NCBI GenBank assembly: GCA_030041515.1
Contig: JASHNS010000090.1
Coordinates: forward strand, 1 to 46,038
From: Acidobacteriaceae bacterium
GTDB taxonomy: Bacteria > Acidobacteriota > Terriglobia > Terriglobales > Acidobacteriaceae
Direction: 5' to 3'
Length of the DNA stretch: 46,038 bases
Positions within the stretch are counted from its first letter, which is position 1. Each line of letters starts with the position of its first letter. Shown in pieces: positions 40,219 through 46,038 of this stretch. The translations under genes were made by a program, and so were the position numbers. The notes below the pieces were generated by a model that was given only the letters and a program-made list of their open reading frames with translations, had not been told where the DNA came from and ran no database searches.

Positions 40219-41628
40219 ATGCGACTGGGGATTCTCATCATGGCCGCGGGAAAAGGGACGCGGTTGAAATCGAAGCGGGCGAAAGTGCTGCACGAGATCG
40301 GGGGCAGACCGCTGCTGAGGCACGTGATCGGCGCCGCTGCGCAGTTGGTGCCGGCCCGCGACATTCTGGTGATCGTCGGACACCAGGCCGAGGCGGTTGA
40401 GTCCGCCGTGCGGGATACGGGCGTGCGTTTCGTGGTGCAGGAAAAACAGCGCGGGACGGGCCACGCGATTCAGTGCGCGGAGCGGGAAACGCGTGGCTAT
40501 GACATGCTGATCGTGCTTTCCGGCGACGTCCCGCTGCTGCGGGCCGAGACGATTGCGGCGCTCCGCGATTTTCATCTGAGCCAGCGCGCGGCAATGAGCA
40601 TCCTGACCGCCGAGGCAGCCAATCCCTTCGGTTACGGACGCGTGATCCGGCGTGAGGCCGGCGCGCCGGAAGTGGCTGCCATTGTTGAGCAGAAGGCGCT
40701 GAAGCCTGGGATGGAAGAAGTGCGCGAGATCAATTCGGGCATCTACGCATTTCGGCGAAAGGCGCTCTACGAGAACATCGGGCGGCTACGCGCCGAGAAT
40801 CCGCAGAAGGAGCTGTACCTGACGGATATGGCTCGCCTGCTGGCGGGTGGTGGGAAGCGCGTGGTGGCGATCGAAGCGGCGCAGCCCACGGAGGTGCTGG
40901 GTGCGAATACCATCGCCGAGATGATGGAACTGGATCGCGAGATGCGGCTGGCAGAAGCGAGGAGGCTCATGGCTGCAGGCGTGATTATCTTCCGGCCCGA
41001 GACGGTCACCATCGACGTTGGGGTGGAGGTGGGAGCGGACACGGTCATCGAGCCGTTTGTCCAGTTGCTGGGACAGACGAAGATCGGCGGGGACTGCCTG
41101 ATTCGGTCGTACTCCGTGGTCGAGAACGCGACGCTCGCCGATCGGGTGGTGGTGCGCCAGGGGTGTGTGGTGGCGGAGTCACAGATTGAAAAGGGCGCGC
41201 TGATCGGTCCTTTCGCGCACGTGCGCCCGGGATGTCACATTGGAGAGGACGCGCATATCGGAAACTTTGTCGAAACCAAGAAGACGCGGGTGGGCAAGGG
41301 CTCGAAGGCGAACCATCTGACGTATCTGGGCGACGCAGTGGTCGGAGCCGGAACCAACATTGGCGCGGGGACCATCACGTGCAACTACGATGGTGTGAAT
41401 AAGCACACGACGGTGATCGGAGATCGGGTATTCATCGGCAGCGACTCGGCGCTGGTAGCGCCGGTGATGGTCGGTGACGGCGCGTATGTCGGGGCGGGTT
41501 CGGTGATCACCGATGATGTGCCTGCCGACGCGCTCGCCGTGGGGCGCGGTCGGCAGGTGAATAAGCCGCAGTGGGCGAAAAACCGCCGTGCGCGAAAAGA
41601 GGCGCGAAAGCCCGGAAGCACAAACTAG
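40219..41628 (+). CDS. glmU: Bifunctional GlmU (GlcNAc-1-P uridyltransferase / GlcN-1-P acetyltransferase)
   Basis: 469 residues. The enzyme makes UDP-GlcNAc for peptidoglycan and lipopolysaccharide. The N-terminal uridyltransferase domain (about 1-230) has LIMAAGKGTRLKSKRAKVLH, the nucleotide-binding loop with the catalytic Arg and Lys (the usual PKVLH here reads AKVLH), and VLSGDVPLL with the metal Asp. The C-terminal acetyltransferase domain (about 250-455) is a left-handed beta-helix with hexapeptide repeats, ending in IGAGTITCNYDG and VFIGSDSALVAPV; His and Lys ligands for acetyl-CoA are in the usual places. The tail (KNRRARKEARK) is basic. Confidence 0.96.
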   Translation: MRLGILIMAAGKGTRLKSKRAKVLHEIGGRPLLRHVIGAAAQLVPARDILVIVGHQAEAVESAVRDTGVRFVVQEKQRGTGHAIQCAERETRGYDMLIVLSGDVPLLRAETIAALRDFHLSQRAAMSILTAEAANPFGYGRVIRREAGAPEVAAIVEQKALKPGMEEVREINSGIYAFRRKALYENIGRLRAENPQKELYLTDMARLLAGGGKRVVAIEAAQPTEVLGANTIAEMMELDREMRLAEARRLMAAGVIIFRPETVTIDVGVEVGADTVIEPFVQLLGQTKIGGDCLIRSYSVVENATLADRVVVRQGCVVAESQIEKGALIGPFAHVRPGCHIGEDAHIGNFVETKKTRVGKGSKANHLTYLGDAVVGAGTNIGAGTITCNYDGVNKHTTVIGDRVFIGSDSALVAPVMVGDGAYVGAGSVITDDVPADALAVGRGRQVNKPQWAKNRRARKEARKPGSTN

Positions 41629-41647
41629 AGAAGGAAAAAGCGAAGGC

Positions 41648-42181
41648 TCAGGCGGCCTGTTCGCCATCGTTGCGCAGAGCGGAGATCTCGGCACGGAGGC
41701 GCATGCGCGCCGTGAAGGAGGTGCGCAATACATCAGCCTTCGATTTCCCGAGCAGGTCGGCGACACGAGCTGCCGGATAGCCTTCGACATCCATGAGCAG
41801 GAAGACCAGGCGCTCGACCGGGGGAAGGCAGCGGATCGCCTCCTCGAGGTCGGTGCGCAGAATGTTGTGTCCCTGGGAAAGGCAATTGGCAGGGGGGACA
41901 GGTATGTGTTCGTCTTCCAGGGTAACGTGTTCCTGGAGCTGGTCGATCAGAGAGGCGTCGACGAGCGAACTGTCCGGTTCGTCGGCACGGCGGAAGGCGC
42001 GGATGAATGTGCCGCGGAGGATTTCCTCGGCGAGCATCTCGTTGCCGGTCATGTAAAAGGAGACTGAAAAGACTCGATGGCGATGGCTGTCGTAGACGTC
42101 GCGCTGCCTTTGCTCCAGCGGGCGAGGAGCCTCATGCCGCGCGGAGACCCGCGCACGAAGCTTGTCGAAGTCGAAAAGCAT
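41648..42181 (-). CDS. ECF-type RNA polymerase sigma factor
   Basis: 177 residues. Region 2 is recognisable in HRHRVFSVSFYMTGNEMLAEEILRGTFIRAFRR (the LAEEIL...FxRAF pattern), and region 4 in CLPPVERLVFLLMDVEGYPAARVADLLGKSKADVLRTSFTARMRLR, the helix-turn-helix that reads the -35 element. The linker between (residues about 66-105) is polar. No anti-sigma gene is next to it; glmU converges on it from the other side. Its regulon cannot be told from here. The start ATG lacks a well-placed Shine-Dalgarno site, so an alternative start is possible. Confidence 0.87.
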   Translation of the reverse strand: MLFDFDKLRARVSARHEAPRPLEQRQRDVYDSHRHRVFSVSFYMTGNEMLAEEILRGTFIRAFRRADEPDSSLVDASLIDQLQEHVTLEDEHIPVPPANCLSQGHNILRTDLEEAIRCLPPVERLVFLLMDVEGYPAARVADLLGKSKADVLRTSFTARMRLRAEISALRNDGEQAA

Positions 42182-42526
42182 GGCCGTAAGCCAGGACTCC
42201 CTGGGGAGAGAATACCCAGCAGGGGAAGAATAACACGCCGGGCTGGGAGAATGGATGCAAGGCAGCGCAAAGGGTTGGCGGCCGAGTTGGCGCGATTGGG
42301 ACCCGGAGTCGCCCTGTTAATTCAGAATGGACCACAGCCCCCAGGAAAACTCAGGAATTGTTGCTGCCGCGATCACAGCGCCAGGATACGATAGATCGGT
42401 ATTTGTACTTTTCGGTGAAACCGACGCGCCTGTACCCAGCGGGTTTGGTCGGCGGATTTGCGCCTAATGGTTCGGGACCCGAAGGAATGGGGGCCGAGCA
42501 CGCTGGTGGCGTGGTCAGGAGGACAG
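42182..42526. other. 345 bp divergent intergenic region between the sigma factor and the response regulator
   Basis: No supported gene. On the minus strand, TATTCT boxes upstream of the sigma factor could be -10 elements. On the plus strand, GGATACGATAGATCGGTATTTG at about 42387 could contribute a promoter for the response regulator, but no -35 box is convincing. Open frames here end early and lack coding character. Confidence 0.4.
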
Positions 42527-43633
42527 TTGGCGGCGGAGCGGATTCTGATCGTGGATGACGAGCCCTACGTTCGGACCCTCATGGCGGCCATGCTGGAGAA
42601 GTCGAATTACGCTCCCGTGCTGGCATCGAACGGCCTGGAAGCCATCGAGCATGTGGAGCACGATCCGCCGTACGACCTGATCCTCTCGGACATCGTGATG
42701 AACGGGCTGGATGGGATTGGGCTTCTGGAGCGGATCCGGGAACTGCAGCCCGACACGCCCATGGTGATGGTGACGGCGATCCATGACGTGGCTGTGGCCC
42801 TGTCGGCGATGCGAAAGGGCGCATACGACTACCTTTTGAAACCTTTTGAGAAGGAGCAGTTGCTGGTGACGGTGCGGCGCGCTCTGGATTACCGACGGCT
42901 CGTGCAGCAGAACTCGGTTTACCGGCACAATTTGGAACAGCTGGTTTCAGCGCGGACGGAGATGCTTCGGCAGGCGATGGCGGACCTGGAGCGCTCCTAC
43001 GACATCACGCTGGAGGCGCTGGGCGACGCGTTGGATCTGAAGGACGCGGAAACAGAAGGCCATTCGCGGCGAGTGACCGCCTATACCATCGCGCTGGCTC
43101 GGCACTGCGGGGTGGAACTGGCGCAGACGCGGGTGATTGCCCGGGGCGCATTCCTCCACGATATCGGAAAGATGGCGATTCCGGATGCGATCCTGCTGAA
43201 GCCGGGAGCGCTGACGCCGGAAGAGACGTCGATTATGCGCGAGCATTGTGCGCGGGGCTATCAGATCCTGCGCAAGATTCCCTTCCTCGAGGAAGCGGCC
43301 GAAATTGTTTACAGCCATCAGGAATTTTTCAATGGCAATGGCTATCCGCGGGGGTTGAGGGGCGAGGAGATTCCGCTGGGGGCAAGGATTTTCTCCGTGG
43401 CCGATGCCCTGGATGCGATCACATCGGATCGACCTTATCGTAAAGCGCGATCGTACTTGCTGGCGCGGAAGGAGATCGAGCGCTGTGCCGGTACTCAGTT
43501 CGATCCCTCGGTCGTCGAAGTCTTTCAGGAGCTGCCGGACAGTCTTTGGGAGGATCTGCGGGCGGAAATGACGCGGCATCCACGCTTTTCGCCGCTGTCG
43601 TTCGCCGGCGCTATCGAAGACCTCAAGGTTTAG
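42527..43633 (+). CDS. Response regulator with HD-GYP phosphodiesterase domain (RpfG-like)
   Basis: 368 residues from a TTG at 42527 with GGAGG 4 bp upstream; a GTG seven codons earlier is an alternative. The receiver domain (about 1-120) has phospho-acceptor Asp55 in DLILSDIVMNG and Lys105 in YLLKPFEKE. The HD-GYP domain begins at about 165; H211-D212 in FLHDIGKMAIPD is the HD pair. The GYP motif reads H264-Q-E-F-F-N-G-N-G-Y-P, where many homologues have HHExxDGxGYP, so the second His is Gln and the Asp is Asn. It would hydrolyse c-di-GMP on phosphorylation. No sensor kinase is adjacent. Confidence 0.92.
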   Translation: MAAERILIVDDEPYVRTLMAAMLEKSNYAPVLASNGLEAIEHVEHDPPYDLILSDIVMNGLDGIGLLERIRELQPDTPMVMVTAIHDVAVALSAMRKGAYDYLLKPFEKEQLLVTVRRALDYRRLVQQNSVYRHNLEQLVSARTEMLRQAMADLERSYDITLEALGDALDLKDAETEGHSRRVTAYTIALARHCGVELAQTRVIARGAFLHDIGKMAIPDAILLKPGALTPEETSIMREHCARGYQILRKIPFLEEAAEIVYSHQEFFNGNGYPRGLRGEEIPLGARIFSVADALDAITSDRPYRKARSYLLARKEIERCAGTQFDPSVVEVFQELPDSLWEDLRAEMTRHPRFSPLSFAGAIEDLKV

Positions 43634-43675
43634 CGTGCTATTTGCCCCGGAAACTTCAACAGAGGAGGGTTCGCG

Positions 43676-43954
43676 ATGCCCCTGCTGGATGATCGAACGG
43701 TTGCGTCGAAGTTGAAGGCGTTGCCTCAATGGAAGCTGGAGGGAGGTGAACTCGTGCGCCGATCCGAGTTTCCGAGCTTCGTGGAGGCGATGCAGTTCGT
43801 GAACCATGTGGCGGAGCTGGCCGAGGGCGCCGGACACCACCCGGACATCGACATCCGCTACAACAAAGTGCGCCTGGGTCTGGTAAGCCACGACGCCGGA
43901 GGCCTGACGGACCGAGACTTCGATCTGGCGGCAGGGATTGATGGACTCGAGTGA
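43676..43954 (+). CDS. phhB: Pterin-4a-carbinolamine dehydratase
   Basis: 92 residues, the usual size. GAGGAGG precedes the ATG. The signature is present: EGAGHHPDIDIRYNKV (the HHP pair and aromatic) and the later HDAGGLTDRDFDLA (His and Asp). It dehydrates 4a-hydroxytetrahydropterin for recycling after aromatic amino-acid hydroxylases. No phenylalanine hydroxylase is adjacent. Confidence 0.95.
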   Translation: MPLLDDRTVASKLKALPQWKLEGGELVRRSEFPSFVEAMQFVNHVAELAEGAGHHPDIDIRYNKVRLGLVSHDAGGLTDRDFDLAAGIDGLE

Positions 43955-44011
43955 AGCGTCACGCTGTGGAATCGCACAGGAGCGGACGGACGCGTGCGGC
44001 CCATACGCAAC

Positions 44012-44236
44012 TTAATCGTCCGTGTTTTCGTCCATGTTCTCGTCTTCCGGAGGTAAGGAGGCCTGAGAAGGTCTGGACCCGGTCTGGCGCAGTTTCGCCA
44101 GGGATTTGCGATCCCATAAGGCCACCGCTACGCCACCAAACAGGGCTGATCCTGCAACCAGGAGGCCTGCGCCCAGGTAGCGCAGACCTCGCGGGGGAAA
44201 AGGCGATTTCCGGGAGGAACGGGCAGAGTCAGACAT
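44012..44236 (-). CDS. Small single-helix membrane protein
   Basis: 74 residues from the ATG at 44236. A basic N-terminus (SSRKSPFPPRGLRYL) precedes one hydrophobic segment (AGLLVAGSALFGGVAVALW, about 21-40). A polar tail ends in acidic residues (PPEDENMDENTDD). The C-terminal acid stretch and single helix suggest an inner-membrane anchor. No ribosome-binding site is clear, so confidence is moderate. Function unknown. Confidence 0.5.
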   Translation of the reverse strand: MSDSARSSRKSPFPPRGLRYLGAGLLVAGSALFGGVAVALWDRKSLAKLRQTGSRPSQASLPPEDENMDENTDD

Positions 44237-44397
44237 GCTTGCAATAATTTCAGCCGTGCAAGCTACGAGTGTACATCCAGGGGCTTGTGCGAAATGCAAA
44301 TCCGATATACGCTATTTTGTAGAGACGGGAAGAGAGATATTCTGAAAATTAAATCGCACCGCCCAGCCGGAGCGAGCATCACAAAGAGTGATGAGGT
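44237..44397. other. Intergenic stretch upstream of the candidate small-RNA promoter
   Basis: No coding sequence supported. A perfect hairpin CATCAC-AAAGA-GTGATG occupies 44377-44393. A weak alternative plus-strand promoter is TTGTGC (44285) with TACGCT (44308), which would give a longer transcript of about 190 nt running to the same terminator. Confidence 0.35.
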
Positions 44398-44427
44398 TTG
44401 ACAAGAGCCGGACAGAAATGAGATAAA
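44398..44427 (+). promoter_or_regulatory. Promoter with consensus -35 box
   Basis: A perfect TTGACA at 44398-44403 is followed after 18 bp by GATAAA at 44422-44427. Transcription would begin near 44434, pointing into a region with no reading frame but a strong terminator. Confidence 0.5.
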
Positions 44428-44433
44428 CAGCCG

Positions 44434-44507
44434 GTTCGGAAGAGTTTATAAGTTGCGTCACTGGCCTCCCGGCACGAACATAAAACCGTTCGTGCCGTCT
44501 TTTTTTG
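44434..44507 (+). ncRNA. Candidate small RNA, about 74 nt
   Basis: The segment between a TTGACA promoter and a strong intrinsic terminator has no open reading frame with a ribosome-binding site. The transcript would have an unpaired AU-containing 5' half (CCGGTTCGGAAGAGTTTATA at its start) and a 9-bp terminator stem, the usual layout of bacterial trans-acting small RNAs. It might instead be a terminated leader of the following gene. No known RNA family is recognised. Confidence 0.4.
44471..44507 (+). terminator. Strong rho-independent terminator
   Basis: GGCACGAAC (44471-44479) pairs perfectly with GTTCGTGCC (44488-44496), 9 bp with an 8-base loop, followed by GTC and a run of seven T, then GC and six more T. 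It is active only on the plus strand, since the other side has no T-run. It is the clearest terminator in the window. Confidence 0.9.
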
Positions 44508-44593
44508 CTTTTTTCAGGCCAGGGGCCCCCTGGACGGCCCCCAACGTCACTCTGCCTCCAGGATTGCTACCATAAGAGCGCGGAGGATCCCCA

Positions 44594-45079
44594 GTGAAGC
44601 GAGCTGCTTCCAGTTTGGCTCTGGCGCTACTCATCGTGGCTGCCTATGCGGTGCCGGTGAGCACGTCGAAATTGCCTGCGGTTCACGCGCAGTGGTCGAA
44701 TCCGAACAGTGACGTGCCGCCGTACCATAGCGGTCCGCCGGCCCCTGGGCAGGCGCTGCCGCCCATCCTGCATGGCAGCCAGCTCACCGGCCCGTTTTTC
44801 CAGAAGGGCTGGCAGGTCGCGGTCTATAGGGAAGCGGCACAAATTCCCGGAGTGCTCTATCAGCTTCCATGTCTTTGCGGGTGCGAGCGGGGGCTGGGGC
44901 ACACCAGCCTGCACAGCTGTTTTGAAGGGACTCACGGGGCGATCTGCGACACCTGCGCAGCGGAGGAAGCCTACGCTTACCGGATGACGAAGCGCGGATG
45001 GAGCGTGCAGCAGATCCGCAGTGGGATTGAACACCACGCGTACGCATCCATCGACCTGAACAAGCTGGGGCAGAACTGA
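44594..45079 (+). CDS. CYCXC-family exported protein
   Basis: 161 residues. The start is a GTG with GGAGG 7 bp upstream. A signal peptide (MKRAASSLALALLIVAAYAV) precedes a Pro-rich linker, and the family core follows: LPCLCGCERG (C93, C95, C97, the C-x-C-x-C motif), then HTSLHSCF and CDTC (C109, C118, C121). The NCBI family name I recall is CYCXC (seleno)protein because some members have selenocysteine; here all positions are Cys. The cysteine set suggests binding of a metal such as copper or a redox role in the periplasm, neither proven. Follows the candidate small RNA by 86 bp. Confidence 0.82.
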   Translation: MKRAASSLALALLIVAAYAVPVSTSKLPAVHAQWSNPNSDVPPYHSGPPAPGQALPPILHGSQLTGPFFQKGWQVAVYREAAQIPGVLYQLPCLCGCERGLGHTSLHSCFEGTHGAICDTCAAEEAYAYRMTKRGWSVQQIRSGIEHHAYASIDLNKLGQN

Positions 45080-45108
45080 GGCGGGCCGCTTCGGGACCGG
45101 GAAGGCAC

Positions 45109-45717
45109 GTGCGGGGACTCCTGCTGGGCCTGGCGGTGCTGGTCTGCGCGGGACCTGGTGCCGCGGTCGCGGCTACCGGCGTCCCGTCCCGGCCAGCCGG
45201 ACCGTACGTGATGCCCTGCGCGGGGGTGACGCTGACCGCGAGCTATCTGGGCGATGTTTCCGGGCGCGGGCCGGGGTTCCTGTTCAGCATTGAAAATCGC
45301 ACCCCGCGCGCCATCCACCTTGAGGATCCCGTGCCCTCCAGCACCCACTGGTATGCGCAGGTGGGGAATCGCTGGATGTGGCGGGCCTCGGCCGGGTGGG
45401 GCGGCGCTCTGGTGAATGCTGAAGATCCGCACGGCAGGATGTTCGCCTACCGGCCTTCGAAGCCGCGACCTCACCCGCGCTACAAGTCGGTTCCCGCCCA
45501 CGGCTCGCTGCAGTGGACCGAAGCGATGCGGGACGATCCCTCCATCGCCTATCAACCGAGCTGTCCCATGTGCCGCTATCAGGGCGAAACGGTGTACCAG
45601 GCAGTCTTCGCGTATGCGTACCTGCCCGCTCCGGGCGAAAAGGCGCCGAATCTGCTGCATTGCGGGTTGCGTTCGGCCCCTGTGCCGATGCCGCCTCACG
45701 CTGCGGCTGCGCCCTGA
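45109..45717 (+). CDS. Exported protein with CxxC motif, unknown
   Basis: 202 residues. The start is a GTG; GGGAAGG stands close before it. A signal peptide (RGLLLGLAVLVCAGPGAAVA) leads to a mature domain with PSCPMCRYQGE (C-x2-C), two further Cys (VMPCAGV and LLHCGLR) and several Trp/Tyr segments. I recognise no family. It lies 29 bp after the CYCXC gene on the same strand, so co-transcription is likely and a shared periplasmic metal or redox role is an inference. Confidence 0.7.
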   Translation: MRGLLLGLAVLVCAGPGAAVAATGVPSRPAGPYVMPCAGVTLTASYLGDVSGRGPGFLFSIENRTPRAIHLEDPVPSSTHWYAQVGNRWMWRASAGWGGALVNAEDPHGRMFAYRPSKPRPHPRYKSVPAHGSLQWTEAMRDDPSIAYQPSCPMCRYQGETVYQAVFAYAYLPAPGEKAPNLLHCGLRSAPVPMPPHAAAAP

Positions 45718-45832
45718 GCGGGATTTTTCCCTCGCATGTGCATCCTGGCCGTCCCAGGAACCGTCTCTCGCTCAAACCTCCGGGAGCCGGTCGGAATTCC
45801 GGCCGACTTCCGGGGGATGACGGAGAACTCGA

Positions 45833-46038
45833 ATGCGGAAAATCACGACGATGCTCGCGCTGGCCGGTTTGCTGGCGTTGTGCGCGGGCCCGGCAGCACA
45901 GGCGCAGTATGGCAGCAGCGGCGGCGGCGGACATCGGCAGCACAGGATGGATCCCGATGCGCAATTGCAGCGAATGACGACGCAACTGGGATTGAGCGCC
46001 GACCAGCAGAGCCAGATCCGGCCGATTCTGGTGGACCG
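45833..46038 (+). CDS. Spy/LTxxQ-like periplasmic protein, N-terminal part (cut by window end)
   Basis: At least 68 codons from the ATG at 45833, with GGAGAA upstream. A signal peptide (MRKITTMLALAGLLALCAGP) ends near AQAQ. A Gly/Ser/His-rich segment (YGSSGGGGHRQHR) follows, then LQRMTTQLGLSADQQSQIRPIL, in which the LTxxQ-like motif is LGLSADQQ, typical of Spy/CpxP-like helical chaperones. The rest lies outside the window. Spy-like proteins protect folding in the periplasm under stress. It stands 115 bp after the CxxC protein gene. Confidence 0.7.
   Translation, partial: MRKITTMLALAGLLALCAGPAAQAQYGSSGGGGHRQHRMDPDAQLQRMTTQLGLSADQQSQIRPILVD

Noticed and set aside
1-46038. Searched for CRISPR arrays, insertion sequences, attachment sites, phage genes and toxin-antitoxin pairs.
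   Set aside because: No regularly spaced repeats, transposase or integrase motifs, or small paired toxin-antitoxin genes were seen.

Overview
The window is high-GC chromosomal DNA, densely coding on both strands. It looks like Acidobacteriota (Terriglobia / Acidobacteriaceae-like). This is inferred from the gene families, the many GTG/TTG starts with good Shine-Dalgarno sites, the numerous small lineage-type membrane proteins, and a Kdo hydroxylase that implies a Gram-negative outer membrane. No 16S or other taxonomic marker is present, so the assignment is an inference. I see no rRNA, no convincing tRNA, no CRISPR array, no insertion sequence, no phage gene and no plasmid origin. The region reads as ordinary core and accessory chromosome.

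Layout. 1-1671 (minus): an HtrA/DegQ-type protease (cut by the window edge) behind a site-2 (M50) protease with CBS domains. 1915-3798 (plus): an MBL-fold hydrolase and two small membrane proteins, one with an anti-sigma-like zinc motif. 3835-5307 (minus): an outer-membrane porin. 5559-6914: a 63-residue small protein (minus), then a FrmR/CsoR-family repressor with a perfect palindromic operator and a CoA-binding protein (plus). 6974-11567 (minus): a hyaluronan-synthase-like GT2, a stand-alone B12-binding protein, a Na+/H+ antiporter, RecX and an unknown protein. 11717-17859 (plus): a small membrane protein coupled to a Kdo hydroxylase, a thioredoxin-like lipoprotein, a YihY/BrkB membrane protein, pyruvate kinase and a secreted protein with a low-complexity tail. 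17860-18733: a gene-poor stretch and a small membrane protein. 18928-20390: pstB-phoU without the rest of the pst operon. 20366-26624 (minus): an AddA-like/AddB-like helicase-nuclease pair for double-strand break repair.

26785-32344 (plus): a CusF-SCO fusion lipoprotein, a PfkB sugar kinase (probably 2-keto-3-deoxygluconate kinase) behind a GntR-type palindrome, a membrane protein, an MsbA-like ABC exporter, a DoxX protein and an ABM-domain protein. 32397-36666 (minus): a membrane protein, an M28 peptidase, MscL with a zinc-ribbon tail and an isoaspartyl peptidase. 36788-41628: a PilZ protein (plus), a coupled pair of unknown genes (minus), two membrane proteins and GlmU (plus). 41648-43954: an ECF sigma factor (minus), an HD-GYP response regulator and a pterin carbinolamine dehydratase (plus). 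44012-46038: a small membrane protein (minus), a promoter-terminator unit with no ORF that is a candidate small RNA, then three exported proteins (CYCXC family, an unknown CxxC protein, and a Spy-like protein cut by the window end).

Functional themes are envelope maintenance (HtrA, S2P, porin, KdoO, MsbA-like exporter, MscL, Spy-like), phosphate signalling (PstB-PhoU), DNA repair (AddAB-like, RecX), c-di-GMP signalling (PilZ, HD-GYP) and central/cell-wall metabolism (Pyk, KDG kinase, GlmU). I did not find a clearly new multi-gene system. The best candidates for undescribed biology are the small-RNA unit with the adjoining secreted-protein cluster, the 63-residue small protein, the coupled unknown pair at 37155-38491, and the short orphan coding stretch near 18100.
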